From CAZJVD01 sp964549505 (GTDB taxonomy: Bacteria > Bdellovibrionota > UBA1018 > CAZJVD01): a stretch of 64,000 nucleotides of DNA. The DNA lies in NCBI GenBank assembly GCA_964549505.1, contig CAZJVD010000011.1, positions 1-64,000 of the forward strand. Direction: 5' to 3'. How positions within the stretch are numbered: the stretch's first letter is position 1; each line of letters opens with the position of its first letter. Both the position numbers and the translations under genes were made by a program. Below, in pieces: positions 43,756-51,461 of this stretch. Below the pieces are notes generated by a model. It did not search any database. It was not told where the DNA came from and worked only from the letters and a program-made list of their open reading frames with translations.

Positions 43756-44797
43756 TTCCGCCGAGACGTGCCGATTCGTAAGCGCCGTAGATGGTTCGAA
43801 TGCACTCGTAAGAATCCGTCGTATCTTTTGAAACAAACTGGTTGTTTTCAATCGCGACACAGAAATCTGCGAACAGACTTGCGAACCATTCGCTATGGCT
43901 CGAGTCCATCCAGTGAGAGGGGAGCGTAAAACGTTCGATCGCCCATTCGGCGGCATGCGAGATGTTCTCGTCTTTGCGCGCGAATTTTCGTGCGACCTCG
44001 AAATCGTCGTCTTCAACCCGTATAGCGCCTTTTTCACATTGTATCGTGTAGACGACTTTGCGACTGCCTGCGGTCCACGTGAGACCGATCTGGGCGACCG
44101 CTCCTTCGAATTCGAGCGAAGCATGAAAGTTATCTTCTGTATCAAACTCCGGAGCGCTGATCTGATACATGCGGGCCGAGATATTTTTTGGATACTGTTT
44201 CAACCAATCAAAAATCAAATAGAAGCTATGGCTTCCGTGATCCATCGCAATCCCACCGCCGCTGAAACGTTGGTCGCGTCTCCAGTCAGTGTTCCATTCG
44301 GGAACGCCGAGCGCGTGGGTGTTGCGGTACGTCTGCAGCGTGACGAGTTTCACAGTGCCTAGATCGCCTGTATCTAAAATCGATTTGATCTGCTGGACCA
44401 CGGGCGCATGACGATAGTTGTGTCCAGGAAACAAAACACGTTTGTTCCTGAGGGCCGCTTCAAGCATCAGGCGTGCGCTTTCCACCGAAGTCGTGAGTGG
44501 CTTTTCGCAAAGAACATGAATGCCAGCTTCAAGTGCGGCAACTGCGAGACGTTCGTGCGCGTAAGGAGGTGTGGCGATATCGAGAAAATCGATCTGCGAA
44601 CCTTCGCGGTAAATCAAGTCGAGTCCATCAGCATAGACCTTCGCATTCGGAAAGGCCTGACGAGCTTTCGCTAGCCGAGCAGGACAGGAGTCCGCGATCG
44701 CAGCGATCTCGAGCGCTCCATCACGGACGGCGCGTTCGTAGAAAGGGACGTGCCCTTTTGCTGCAATGAAACCGAATCCAACGATCGCTCCACGCAT
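43688..44797 (-). CDS. Gfo/Idh/MocA-family oxidoreductase
   Basis: A 369-residue NAD(P)-dependent dehydrogenase. The N-terminal Rossmann loop is GFGFIA and the family's catalytic CEKP motif lies near residue 97; the C-terminal part is the beta-sheet substrate domain, containing GGGIAMDHGSHSFY. Family members oxidise sugars, inositols or related polyols. It is preceded by a small exported protein gene (15 nt gap) and converges on the MMPL gene with a 68-nt coding overlap. An inositol or sugar substrate for the adjoining headgroup cluster is possible but unproven. Confidence 0.92.
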   Translation of the reverse strand: MRGAIVGFGFIAAKGHVPFYERAVRDGALEIAAIADSCPARLAKARQAFPNAKVYADGLDLIYREGSQIDFLDIATPPYAHERLAVAALEAGIHVLCEKPLTTSVESARLMLEAALRNKRVLFPGHNYRHAPVVQQIKSILDTGDLGTVKLVTLQTYRNTHALGVPEWNTDWRRDQRFSGGGIAMDHGSHSFYLIFDWLKQYPKNISARMYQISAPEFDTEDNFHASLEFEGAVAQIGLTWTAGSRKVVYTIQCEKGAIRVEDDDFEVARKFARKDENISHAAEWAIERFTLPSHWMDSSHSEWFASLFADFCVAIENNQFVSKDTTDSYECIRTIYGAYESARLGGTKVALFDVDRADRPRLSPSLTL

Positions 44798-44812
44798 GCT
44801 TGGGTCTCAGTT

Positions 44813-45133
44813 CTAGTATTGAGCGTCGTCGGCGTCGTCGTTTTCAAAATCGCGAGGCGCAGGTTGCGCTCGAAACGGAGCGTCGCCGGACTCGGCGCCA
44901 CCGGCATCGGCGCGTTCATAAGCGTCTGGATTGGCGTAGTTAGGGCCTGCGGCAACGCCGCCGCTACCCCAGCCTGGGTAACCCGGAGGTAGGACTTCGT
45001 CGCCGTCCGCGGTACGGCCTGGCATCGGCCTATCTGCCTCGTTCACCTCGTCCCGTGGTTCGACGCCAGGCGACGAAAGTGCCCAGCTATAAACTGATGA
45101 AGTTAACAAAATCAGCGCAGCGAGAAGTCTCAT
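44813..45133 (-). CDS. small exported acidic protein
   Basis: A 106-residue protein with a signal peptide (MRLLAALILLTSSVYSWALS) followed by a Pro/Gly/Asp/Glu/Ala-rich, probably unstructured chain ending in ENDDADDAQY. ATG 45133 is preferred because GAGGAAA lies about 7 nt upstream; a longer start at 45148 is possible. The acidic, low-complexity mature part gives no family match. Located 15 nt upstream of the oxidoreductase gene on the same strand. Confidence 0.55.
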   Translation of the reverse strand: MRLLAALILLTSSVYSWALSSPGVEPRDEVNEADRPMPGRTADGDEVLPPGYPGWGSGGVAAGPNYANPDAYERADAGGAESGDAPFRAQPAPRDFENDDADDAQY

Positions 45134-45196
45134 GATCGGTTTCCTCATACATCCCAATATATTGCCGTCGTTCAAAAATAAATCACAAAGCCGGGC

Positions 45197-45224
45197 TTGG
45201 CAAACCTGACAAAATAGATACACT
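45197..45224 (+). promoter_or_regulatory. candidate promoter for the HDOD-kinase-regulator operon
   Basis: TTGGCA (45197-45202), a 16-nt spacer and TACACT (45219-45224; 4 of 6 matches). It lies in the divergent gap and would give a leader of about 108 nt. Confidence 0.4.
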
Positions 45225-45338
45225 ATTAAGGCGGCACGATTTTCCTAAAGAGACGACACATGTGTCCGATACACAAAGAGGACACCATCAGTACGTAACA
45301 GCCGCGACCAGGGGCCTCCGGGGAATGAGGGTAAGTTT

Positions 45339-46199
45339 TTGATTCTAGAGGGTAAAATCCAAGAATTGCCAACGCTTCCGGGCGTGGCCTTTGAGATCAA
45401 CCGCCTGATCGCGGATTCGAACTCATCGGTCGCTGACCTTGAGCGTGTTCTTTCCAAGGACCAGGCTCTTACGGCCAAGGTTCTCAAACTCGCCAACTCT
45501 TCGTTTTATGCTGTCCCTGGCGGAGTGACGTCCGTGAAGAAGGCCTTGGGTTTTTTGGGCTTCAACACGATTGCGCAGCTTGCGCTCGGCGTTTCGGTTT
45601 TCGATGTCTTCGCGCGCCTAGGATCGTCGCGCTTCTCGATCGATGATTTTTGGAAGCATTCGTTGGCCGTCGGTCTTGCCGCTGAGCGGATCGCAAAAGA
45701 GATCAGTTTACCCCAGCACGAGACGGCATTTACGGCGGGACTTCTTCACGATCTCGGAAAACTCGTCCAACTCAAATTTGATCGCACACGTTTTGAAGCT
45801 GTACTGGAACGCACGACGAAAACAGCGTCGTCGTTTGTTGCCGTGGAACGCGAACAAATCCGCGTTGCAGGTGAAGACCACGCGATGGTGGGTTGGTTAG
45901 CGGCAAAACAGTGGAACTTCCCGGCTACGATTCAGGCTGCGATTCGCTTTCACCACGACCCGGCTGAGACACGTACGGCGTCCGATCCATTGCGAAAGCT
46001 CGTTGCTTGCGTTCGCATCGCCAATCAGATTGTCGTGCGCCAAAAGCTTGGATTCTCCGGCGATTGCTCGGAGCCCGAGGTCGGCGATCAAGACATGACC
46101 GATTGTGGTCTCACATCCGAGAAGCTGGCAAGTATCGAGCGTTGGCTCGACGCTGACTTCAAGAAAGCAGGAGCTTTGGTGCATGCCCTCGCCGCTTAA
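45339..46199 (+). CDS. HDOD-domain protein
   Basis: A 286-residue signalling protein with the HDOD domain (about 5-205), a relative of HD phosphohydrolases that usually lacks catalysis and mediates interactions. The segment HETAFTAGLLHDLGKLVQLKFD preserves the HD pair. Start TTG 45339 has GAGGG 8 nt upstream. It overlaps the kinase gene by 17 nt, so the HDOD protein, kinase and response regulator are probably made together and may work in one pathway. Confidence 0.92.
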   Translation: MILEGKIQELPTLPGVAFEINRLIADSNSSVADLERVLSKDQALTAKVLKLANSSFYAVPGGVTSVKKALGFLGFNTIAQLALGVSVFDVFARLGSSRFSIDDFWKHSLAVGLAAERIAKEISLPQHETAFTAGLLHDLGKLVQLKFDRTRFEAVLERTTKTASSFVAVEREQIRVAGEDHAMVGWLAAKQWNFPATIQAAIRFHHDPAETRTASDPLRKLVACVRIANQIVVRQKLGFSGDCSEPEVGDQDMTDCGLTSEKLASIERWLDADFKKAGALVHALAA

Positions 46200-47376
46200 A
46201 CTGAGCTCCGCAACTCATGTCAGCGCTCCCGACTACGCGACGCTGATTCGTGCGAGCGGTGAGCCGCTCGTGATCCTCAATGAACAAGGCCTTGTAGTAG
46301 AAGCTAGCGAAGGGTCGTCCCAACTCTTTGGTAAACCTGTGTCGGCAATGCTGGATCGAGACTTTGACGGTCTTCTCAAGCCTGTCACTGGCGACGAACT
46401 CCGGGCTGCGCGTTTGCGAAAGTTTAAAACGGGAGATTTTTCCCACGACGGTGTTTTTGAGGATTTTGGTTTTGAAAACGCTCGCGGCGAAACGCGCGTG
46501 GTCGATGTTCGACGCTCGACGGTCGCGCTTCAGAAGACTTCTTACGTCGTGATGACGTTTCGAGATGTTACCGAAAAGAAACGTCTCGAACTCGAGTTGT
46601 TGTCAAAGCATCAAGAGATGACTCGCCTGATCTCCGATTTGGAGAAAAGTCATGCGGAACTCAAGTCCACGCAAGATATGCTCGTTCAGTCGAGCAAACT
46701 CGCCGCACTCGGTGAGCTCACCTCAGGAATCGCGCATGAGATCAATCAGCCCTTACAGATTATCCTAGGCTTCTCTCAAGAGGCGCGTCGCTCGAAGGAT
46801 CCTGCCGTCCTCACTGACGCCGTTAATGAAATTTCCAGTCAGGCAGAAAAAGTCGCATTGATCATCAAGCATCTTCGAGCGCTCGCTCGAAAAACGCTGG
46901 AGGATCATACGTGGGTTGACGTGCACACCGTGGTTGGAGATGCGCTTGAGCACTTGCTTGAACCACTGAAGACGGAGGGCATCACCGTTCAACAGAACCT
47001 CGACGCACCCGACGCCCGTGTTTTCGGAAGCGCGATTCAGCTCGAGCAGATCTTCGCCAATCTGGTAACAAACGCCCGCGATGCGATCTTAGAGACCAAG
47101 CGTGGCAAAGGTACGATCGCGATCACTTCGAAGAATCACAAAGACTTCTTAGAGGTCGAAGTGACCGACGATGGAGCCGGCATTCCAGAAAGTGTTCGAT
47201 CAAAGATTTTCAATCCGTTTTTCACCACCAAAGAGGTCGGTAAAGGGATGGGTTTAGGCCTCAGTCTCAGTTACGGAATCTTGAACCAGCATCATGGTTC
47301 GATCGTGGTTGAGAGCACGGCCGGTCGTGGAACCAGTTTTAGAATTCGTTTACCAAAAGATTTTAGGAATTTTTAG
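46183..47376 (+). CDS. PAS-domain sensor histidine kinase
   Basis: A 397-residue soluble kinase with no membrane segment. A PAS domain (about 15-125) is followed by a coiled coil (about 125-165), a HisKA domain with phospho-acceptor H185 (GIAHEINQPLQ) and a HATPase domain with N-box FANLVTNARDAI, DDGAGIP and GKGMGLGLSLSYGIL. Start ATG 46183 is backed by AGGAG at 46168-46172. The form is that of NtrB-like cytoplasmic kinases that pair with NtrC regulators, and an NtrC-type gene follows 23 nt later. Confidence 0.95.
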   Translation: MPSPLKLSSATHVSAPDYATLIRASGEPLVILNEQGLVVEASEGSSQLFGKPVSAMLDRDFDGLLKPVTGDELRAARLRKFKTGDFSHDGVFEDFGFENARGETRVVDVRRSTVALQKTSYVVMTFRDVTEKKRLELELLSKHQEMTRLISDLEKSHAELKSTQDMLVQSSKLAALGELTSGIAHEINQPLQIILGFSQEARRSKDPAVLTDAVNEISSQAEKVALIIKHLRALARKTLEDHTWVDVHTVVGDALEHLLEPLKTEGITVQQNLDAPDARVFGSAIQLEQIFANLVTNARDAILETKRGKGTIAITSKNHKDFLEVEVTDDGAGIPESVRSKIFNPFFTTKEVGKGMGLGLSLSYGILNQHHGSIVVESTAGRGTSFRIRLPKDFRNF

Positions 47377-47399
47377 ACAGACAGGAAAAGGAGAGTCAT

Positions 47400-48911
47400 A
47401 TGAAACCGACTGTACTTCCCACCGTTTTGATTGTGGACGATGAAGATTCGATCCGGAAGTTATTGAGAACGCGTCTTGATCGCGATGGCTATCCAACCGT
47501 GGTCTGCTCGAGTGGGGCGGAGGCTTTGAAAGCGATTCAGGAGAACGGCGCGATTGGCGTTGTTGTCACGGATCTCAAGATGCCGGGCGAAGATGGTTTC
47601 AGTGTTCTCGAAACGGCTCATAAGAAGAGCACGGCTATTCGATCGATCGTAATCACAGGTCACGGTGAAAAGGACGCCGCAGTTCGGTCGTTAAAACTGG
47701 GCGCTTCCGACTATCTCGAAAAACCGTTCGATATGGATGAGTTTGCGCACACCGTGGGACGCTGCGCTCGGGAGTTTGAGCTCACGCGTGAGAACGCTGA
47801 GCTCGTCGATCGCCTCGAAGCGCGTGTGAGCCGCGTCGAAGGAAAAGAAGAAGACGAAGTTTGGTTTGTTTCAAAGTCATCCTCGATGGAAAAGACGAAC
47901 GAGTGGATCAACGTTCTTCGTCGCGAATCGATGAGAGGCACGGGCGAGGAACCAACGGTTTTGATTCAAGGAGAAAGCGGTACGGGTAAGGAAGGTATCG
48001 CACGCATGATTCATGCGGGTTCACGTCGTGCGCGCGGGCCTTGGGTGGCCGTCAATTGCGCTAACTTCTCTGAGCAGCTGTTGGAAAGTGAACTCTTCGG
48101 TCATGAGCGTGGAGCTTTCACTGGCGCTCAAACGTTGAAACGTGGCCTGTTCGAAATCGCGAAAGGCGGAACACTTTTCTTAGACGAAATCGGCGAGATG
48201 GATATCAAGATCCAAGCGAAACTGCTGCGCGTTCTTCAAGAGAAGACATTTCGACGCGTCGGTGGCACAGCAGACTTATCAACGGATGTCCGAGTGGTCG
48301 CGGCAACGAACCGTAACCTCAAAGAACGTTCGGCACCCAATGGTGGCGGTGGATTCCGCGAAGATCTTTATCACAGGCTCAATCAAGTCGTGATCGATCT
48401 ACCGGCGCTGCGGGATCGTTCTGATGACATCGTTCCAATGGCGAAACAGTTTGCTGAAAAGGCTTTTCATGCACGCGGTAAGACGTTCGAAGGGTTCACG
48501 CCGGACGGTGAGAACGCACTGACAACGTACAACTGGCCGGGAAACGTTCGCGAACTGTGGAACGTCCTCGATCGCGTCGCGCTGTTGTGGCAAGGCAAAG
48601 GCAAAGTGATGCCTCGGCACTTTTCACTTCCACAGACGTCGCAAGCGGTTGGAGAAGTCACGGGCTTTAAACTCGAGAGTGTGGCCAATCCCTACCAGGC
48701 TCCGGATCAATCCGGTGTCGGTGGTTACATGGAACTCAAGCGCAAATGGTCCGATAGTTTCGAGCGTGAGTACTTGCTCGGAACGCTTCAGCGACATGGT
48801 GGCAATGTCTCTGCCGCTGCCCGCGAAGCAAAACTCGATCGCAGCAACTTCTTGCGCTTGCTCCGTCGACATCAGTTGAAAGCGGAGTCGTTCCGAAAGA
48901 TTGCGGCTTAG
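47400..48911 (+). CDS. NtrC-family sigma-54-dependent response regulator
   Basis: A 503-residue regulator: receiver domain (1-125) with phospho-acceptor D58 in VVTDLKMPG, AAA+ domain (about 150-390) with Walker A GESGTGKEG and the sigma-54-contact loop GAFTGA, and a Fis-type helix-turn-helix (about 455-495, HGGNVSAAAREAKLDRSNFLRLL). An arginine finger-containing ATNRNL region is present. AGGAGAG precedes ATG 47400. Targets would be -24/-12 promoters; none was identified with confidence in this window. Its stop overlaps the next, convergent gene by 4 nt. Confidence 0.96.
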   Translation: MKPTVLPTVLIVDDEDSIRKLLRTRLDRDGYPTVVCSSGAEALKAIQENGAIGVVVTDLKMPGEDGFSVLETAHKKSTAIRSIVITGHGEKDAAVRSLKLGASDYLEKPFDMDEFAHTVGRCAREFELTRENAELVDRLEARVSRVEGKEEDEVWFVSKSSSMEKTNEWINVLRRESMRGTGEEPTVLIQGESGTGKEGIARMIHAGSRRARGPWVAVNCANFSEQLLESELFGHERGAFTGAQTLKRGLFEIAKGGTLFLDEIGEMDIKIQAKLLRVLQEKTFRRVGGTADLSTDVRVVAATNRNLKERSAPNGGGGFREDLYHRLNQVVIDLPALRDRSDDIVPMAKQFAEKAFHARGKTFEGFTPDGENALTTYNWPGNVRELWNVLDRVALLWQGKGKVMPRHFSLPQTSQAVGEVTGFKLESVANPYQAPDQSGVGGYMELKRKWSDSFEREYLLGTLQRHGGNVSAAAREAKLDRSNFLRLLRRHQLKAESFRKIAA

Positions 48912-49783
48912 TCCGTTGCCCTTCGGATCGCTACGAAGAGCGTGAGTCGATCTTCTGTATCTTGGGTCGTCACCATCAGTGGGCTCGAGTGGAACGTTGG
49001 CGAAGAATCGGAAACAGCCGTGACTCGATCGCGACCCGTAATGAGAACGGTAGACCCGGTCTGCGGTTCAATGACATCTCCCGGATTGAGCGTCGTCCTT
49101 CCAACAGGCTGTGATCCCTCTAGCGCTTCAACGACGTAGGAGCCATCTGGATTTTTTCCGGCGAGTCTCCATGTTTTCCCTGGAAAGGCTCTTCTTAGAT
49201 TTTCAACGGCACCCTCAGTGAGAAGGGCGGTGGATGAGCCTTGCAGGGTGGATGTTGCTTGCATGTAGGTTCCAGCATTGTCGATATGGATCAAACTGTT
49301 TTGCGCATTGAATCCACGTCCCAGTGAGACCGGACCGCGAACCAATTTTTCATCTGGAAATGCAGCTTGAGCGGCTGCGAGTACGGAGTCTGCCCACGCG
49401 TCGATTTGTCCTGCGGTCTCCTGTGATACGCGCATGATATTGATTCCGTCATCGGGCCTCGGACGGCTGGGTGTGGAGATAAAAAGGCGCGTACCTGGCC
49501 GAGGTGGTGTTTGGGTAAAAACTCGGTCGTAAGCCGAACGCAGTTCCGAGGTATCGATGTTTCGAGCGGGGTTGACGGTCGGAGGTATGACGACGTGATG
49601 GTTGTTTCGAAGCTGTTGAGCCGCCCCAGCCAACTGTCGAAAGTGAGGGCTCTGCTTTTCGACACCTGCGTTTCTCACGAGTCTATAGAGTAGCTCTTCG
49701 ACCGGGGGACATTGCGCATAAGAAGCGCCCGGCGCAACCGCTAAGATCATGAGCAATATTAGGTAGCGAGTCACCGGACCCAT
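48908..49783 (-). CDS. secreted protein of unknown function
   Basis: A 291-residue exported protein. ATG 49783 gives a normal signal peptide (MGPVTRYLILLMILAVAPGASYA, then QCPP); a GTG at 49810 would add nine residues. The mature part is rich in Thr, Ser and Pro with short strands and no recognisable catalytic motif. It points away from the GGDEF gene, with a perfect inverted repeat in the divergent gap, and converges on the sigma-54 regulator with a 4-nt overlap. Confidence 0.65.
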   Translation of the reverse strand: MGPVTRYLILLMILAVAPGASYAQCPPVEELLYRLVRNAGVEKQSPHFRQLAGAAQQLRNNHHVVIPPTVNPARNIDTSELRSAYDRVFTQTPPRPGTRLFISTPSRPRPDDGINIMRVSQETAGQIDAWADSVLAAAQAAFPDEKLVRGPVSLGRGFNAQNSLIHIDNAGTYMQATSTLQGSSTALLTEGAVENLRRAFPGKTWRLAGKNPDGSYVVEALEGSQPVGRTTLNPGDVIEPQTGSTVLITGRDRVTAVSDSSPTFHSSPLMVTTQDTEDRLTLFVAIRRATD

Positions 49784-49828
49784 GGAATACTTATCGGCAC
49801 GGTTGCCCACTCGCTTCTCTCGGCCTCA

Positions 49829-49848
49829 CTGTGTCTCAGGAGACACAG
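49829..49848. promoter_or_regulatory. perfect 9-bp inverted repeat, candidate operator
   Basis: CTGTGTCTC and GAGACACAG separated by AG, in the gap between the divergent secreted-protein and GGDEF genes. The 2-nt centre is too tight for a good RNA hairpin and more like a binding site for a dimeric regulator. Only one copy was noticed. Confidence 0.5.
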
Positions 49849-49984
49849 GTCTTCCGGTCTTTCTCGCTGAAAATTCCCTGAGAAAACAAGCGTCTCGCTT
49901 TGGCATCTTCGCTGCTTTGTATCTGCTCGTGGTTCGGTCCCAATGGTGGGTTTGAATCACAAGATACGGCACGCCGGAGGGCCT

Positions 49985-50626
49985 ATGAAACAAGCAAACT
50001 TGGAATCAGCTCTTGAGGGAATTCGCCATCTCCTCTCACACCTCCACGGTGAAATAACCACTCTTGAGGGTCAGTACCAAAGAGTGCTTGAGGCTCTCCG
50101 ACGTGTTGAAAAGAAACAAGATCGCGACGATCTTACGGGTCTGCTTCGTCGCACCGAGTTTTTCTTGAAATGGAAAGAACTCTTAGAACTTTGTGAAAAC
50201 GTGGGTGAAGCGTGCGGCATCATGATTGTCGACGTGGATTTCTTCAAGCAGGTCAACGATACCCACGGTCACCTGACAGGAGACGAGGTGCTCAAGCGCA
50301 TCTCAGGCGTACTCAAAGAGTACGAATCGCCAAACTGCATTGTTGGAAGGTTTGGGGGAGAGGAGTTTGTGGTTGGACTGAAAAGTTCTCACGCAAACTC
50401 ACTGGCCACTGCTGAACGGATTCGGCAGGACGTTGAACGTCTGCACGGGCCAGTCCTCGACGAAAACGGCCTTCCTTCGAAAGTCGAATGGCGTTGTACG
50501 CTGAGTGTGGGAATGGCATCGTCCCACGAGCATGGTTACGATGCTCCTCGTCTCCTTCAGGCTGCCGATAAAGCTTTGTATGAAGCGAAACGGAATGGGC
50601 GGAACCGAGTGAAAGTGGCAAGTTGA
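49985..50626 (+). CDS. diguanylate cyclase (GGDEF domain, GGEEF form)
   Basis: A 213-residue cyclic di-GMP synthase made of a short N-terminal coiled coil (about 5-45) and one GGDEF domain (about 50-210). The active-site loop is GRFGGEEF and the metal-binding aspartate is in IVDVDFFKQVND. The RxxD inhibitory I-site normally a few residues before GGEEF is absent (YESPNCIV is there instead), so product inhibition may be lost. No sensor domain is attached. GGAGGG lies directly upstream of ATG 49985; an earlier in-frame start at 49943 is less likely. Confidence 0.93.
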   Translation: MKQANLESALEGIRHLLSHLHGEITTLEGQYQRVLEALRRVEKKQDRDDLTGLLRRTEFFLKWKELLELCENVGEACGIMIVDVDFFKQVNDTHGHLTGDEVLKRISGVLKEYESPNCIVGRFGGEEFVVGLKSSHANSLATAERIRQDVERLHGPVLDENGLPSKVEWRCTLSVGMASSHEHGYDAPRLLQAADKALYEAKRNGRNRVKVAS

Positions 50627-50688
50627 TCCGAGGTCTTGGGTTGAGCTGCGTGGTGATTTGTGGGTTGTGGTTTGAGGGTAGTGACTTG

Positions 50689-50744
50689 CGGGTTGCGACT
50701 TGAGGTTTACGGGTTGTGACTTGAGGTTTACGGGTTGTGACTTG
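50689..50744. repeat. 21-bp tandem repeat, about 2.7 units
   Basis: Units at 50689-50709, 50710-50730 and a partial one at 50731-50744. The consensus is CGGGTTGTGACTTGAGGTTT plus A; unit 1 differs at one base. Related GGGTTGTGG/GTGACTTG fragments upstream suggest a longer, decayed array. Confidence 0.75.
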
Positions 50745-50859
50745 CTGGGGTTTGGCAGATTGCGAATCATGAGTTTGCGATTTTGGGGCTCGGAATTTGG
50801 AGATTTGCGACCTGAGGGCGTTTGGGGGTTTGCGCTTTTCGCGCACTTAGTGCGCCGCA

Positions 50860-50877
50860 ACTTTCGCCGGGGGAAGT
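50860..50877. repeat. 18-bp palindrome, copy 4
   Basis: ACTT-TCG-CCGG-GGG-AAGT. It is the exact reverse complement of copy 5 inside the HNH gene 1.2 kb downstream. Confidence 0.65.
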
Positions 50878-50910
50878 AGGTGGGCGCGCGATTTTCAGCT
50901 CCGTCGGACG

Positions 50911-50998
50911 GCCTGCTTCAGCCGCGCTATCGGCGCGATTTTCCACTTCGATTGTGTCTTGGGTGAAAGGGCCCGCTTCAATCGCGCTATCGGCGTGA
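50911..50998. repeat. pair of 28-bp direct repeats
   Basis: Copies at 50911-50938 and 50971-50998, exactly 60 bp apart, share 24 of 28 bases around the core CGCGCTATCGGCG. The sequence between them is unrelated. Confidence 0.6.
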
Positions 50999-51170
50999 GG
51001 TTTTGAAACACCAGCTTTTTTTAGATCGCTGCGGATCCGAGCGGCAGTCGCCTTTTGCGCCGCGATTTGAATGATGACTTACGTAGCTTCACATTGCGGT
51101 GCGATTTGCGCCGCGATTTGCGTGTTCCCTTGCTGCACGCCGATCGCTTCGGCCGCTTGCTGTACGGCGA

Positions 51171-51240
51171 TGTGCAGAATACTTCTCATACTGGGACTGT
51201 TCTCATGTGCGGAGTATCTTTCATACTCGGACTGTTCTCA
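51171..51240. repeat. tandem pair of 35-bp repeats
   Basis: Two abutting units, 51171-51205 and 51206-51240, match at 29 of 35 positions. Both begin TGTGC and end GGACTGTTCTCA. Confidence 0.7.
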
Positions 51241-51461
51241 CCACGAAAGTTTCGCGACGGAAAAGTTTTCTTAAACATAATATTTCTCTTGCGAGCATTT
51301 TCGTATCTGAGGCGATCTCATCTGTAAACACACGCTGTAGAGCTCTAAAACCCCGACCCACGAGCGAACGAGCGCGATTTGATTTTTCAAACCGAAAACG
51401 TGCTCGATCTCTTCACGGTGCGCCGATTACAAACGAAAAAGCTGCATGAAAAACACGTGAT

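Larger units (their letters stand above)
50627..51461. other. 835-bp repeat-rich non-coding region
   Basis: No convincing gene is present. The stretch contains, in order, 21-bp tandem repeats, a 15-bp palindrome (GCGCACT-T-AGTGCGC, 50841-50855), a copy of the ACTT-N3-CCGG-N3-AAGT palindrome, a pair of 28-bp direct repeats 60 bp apart and a pair of abutting 35-bp repeats. Frames that cross it encode only repeat-derived low-complexity sequence. It ends at the start of an HNH nuclease gene and may be decayed mobile or repeat DNA. Confidence 0.6.

Noticed and set aside
50313..50860. Two - strand frames (177 and 153 codons) over the end of the GGDEF gene and the 21-bp repeats
   Set aside because: Their only feature is a 7-residue repeat (TTRKPQV or LKSQPVN) produced by translating the 21-bp DNA repeats; they overlap the GGDEF gene antisense.
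50689..51240. Possible CRISPR array
   Set aside because: The repeats are tandem or in pairs, with no regularly sized unique spacers and no cas genes.
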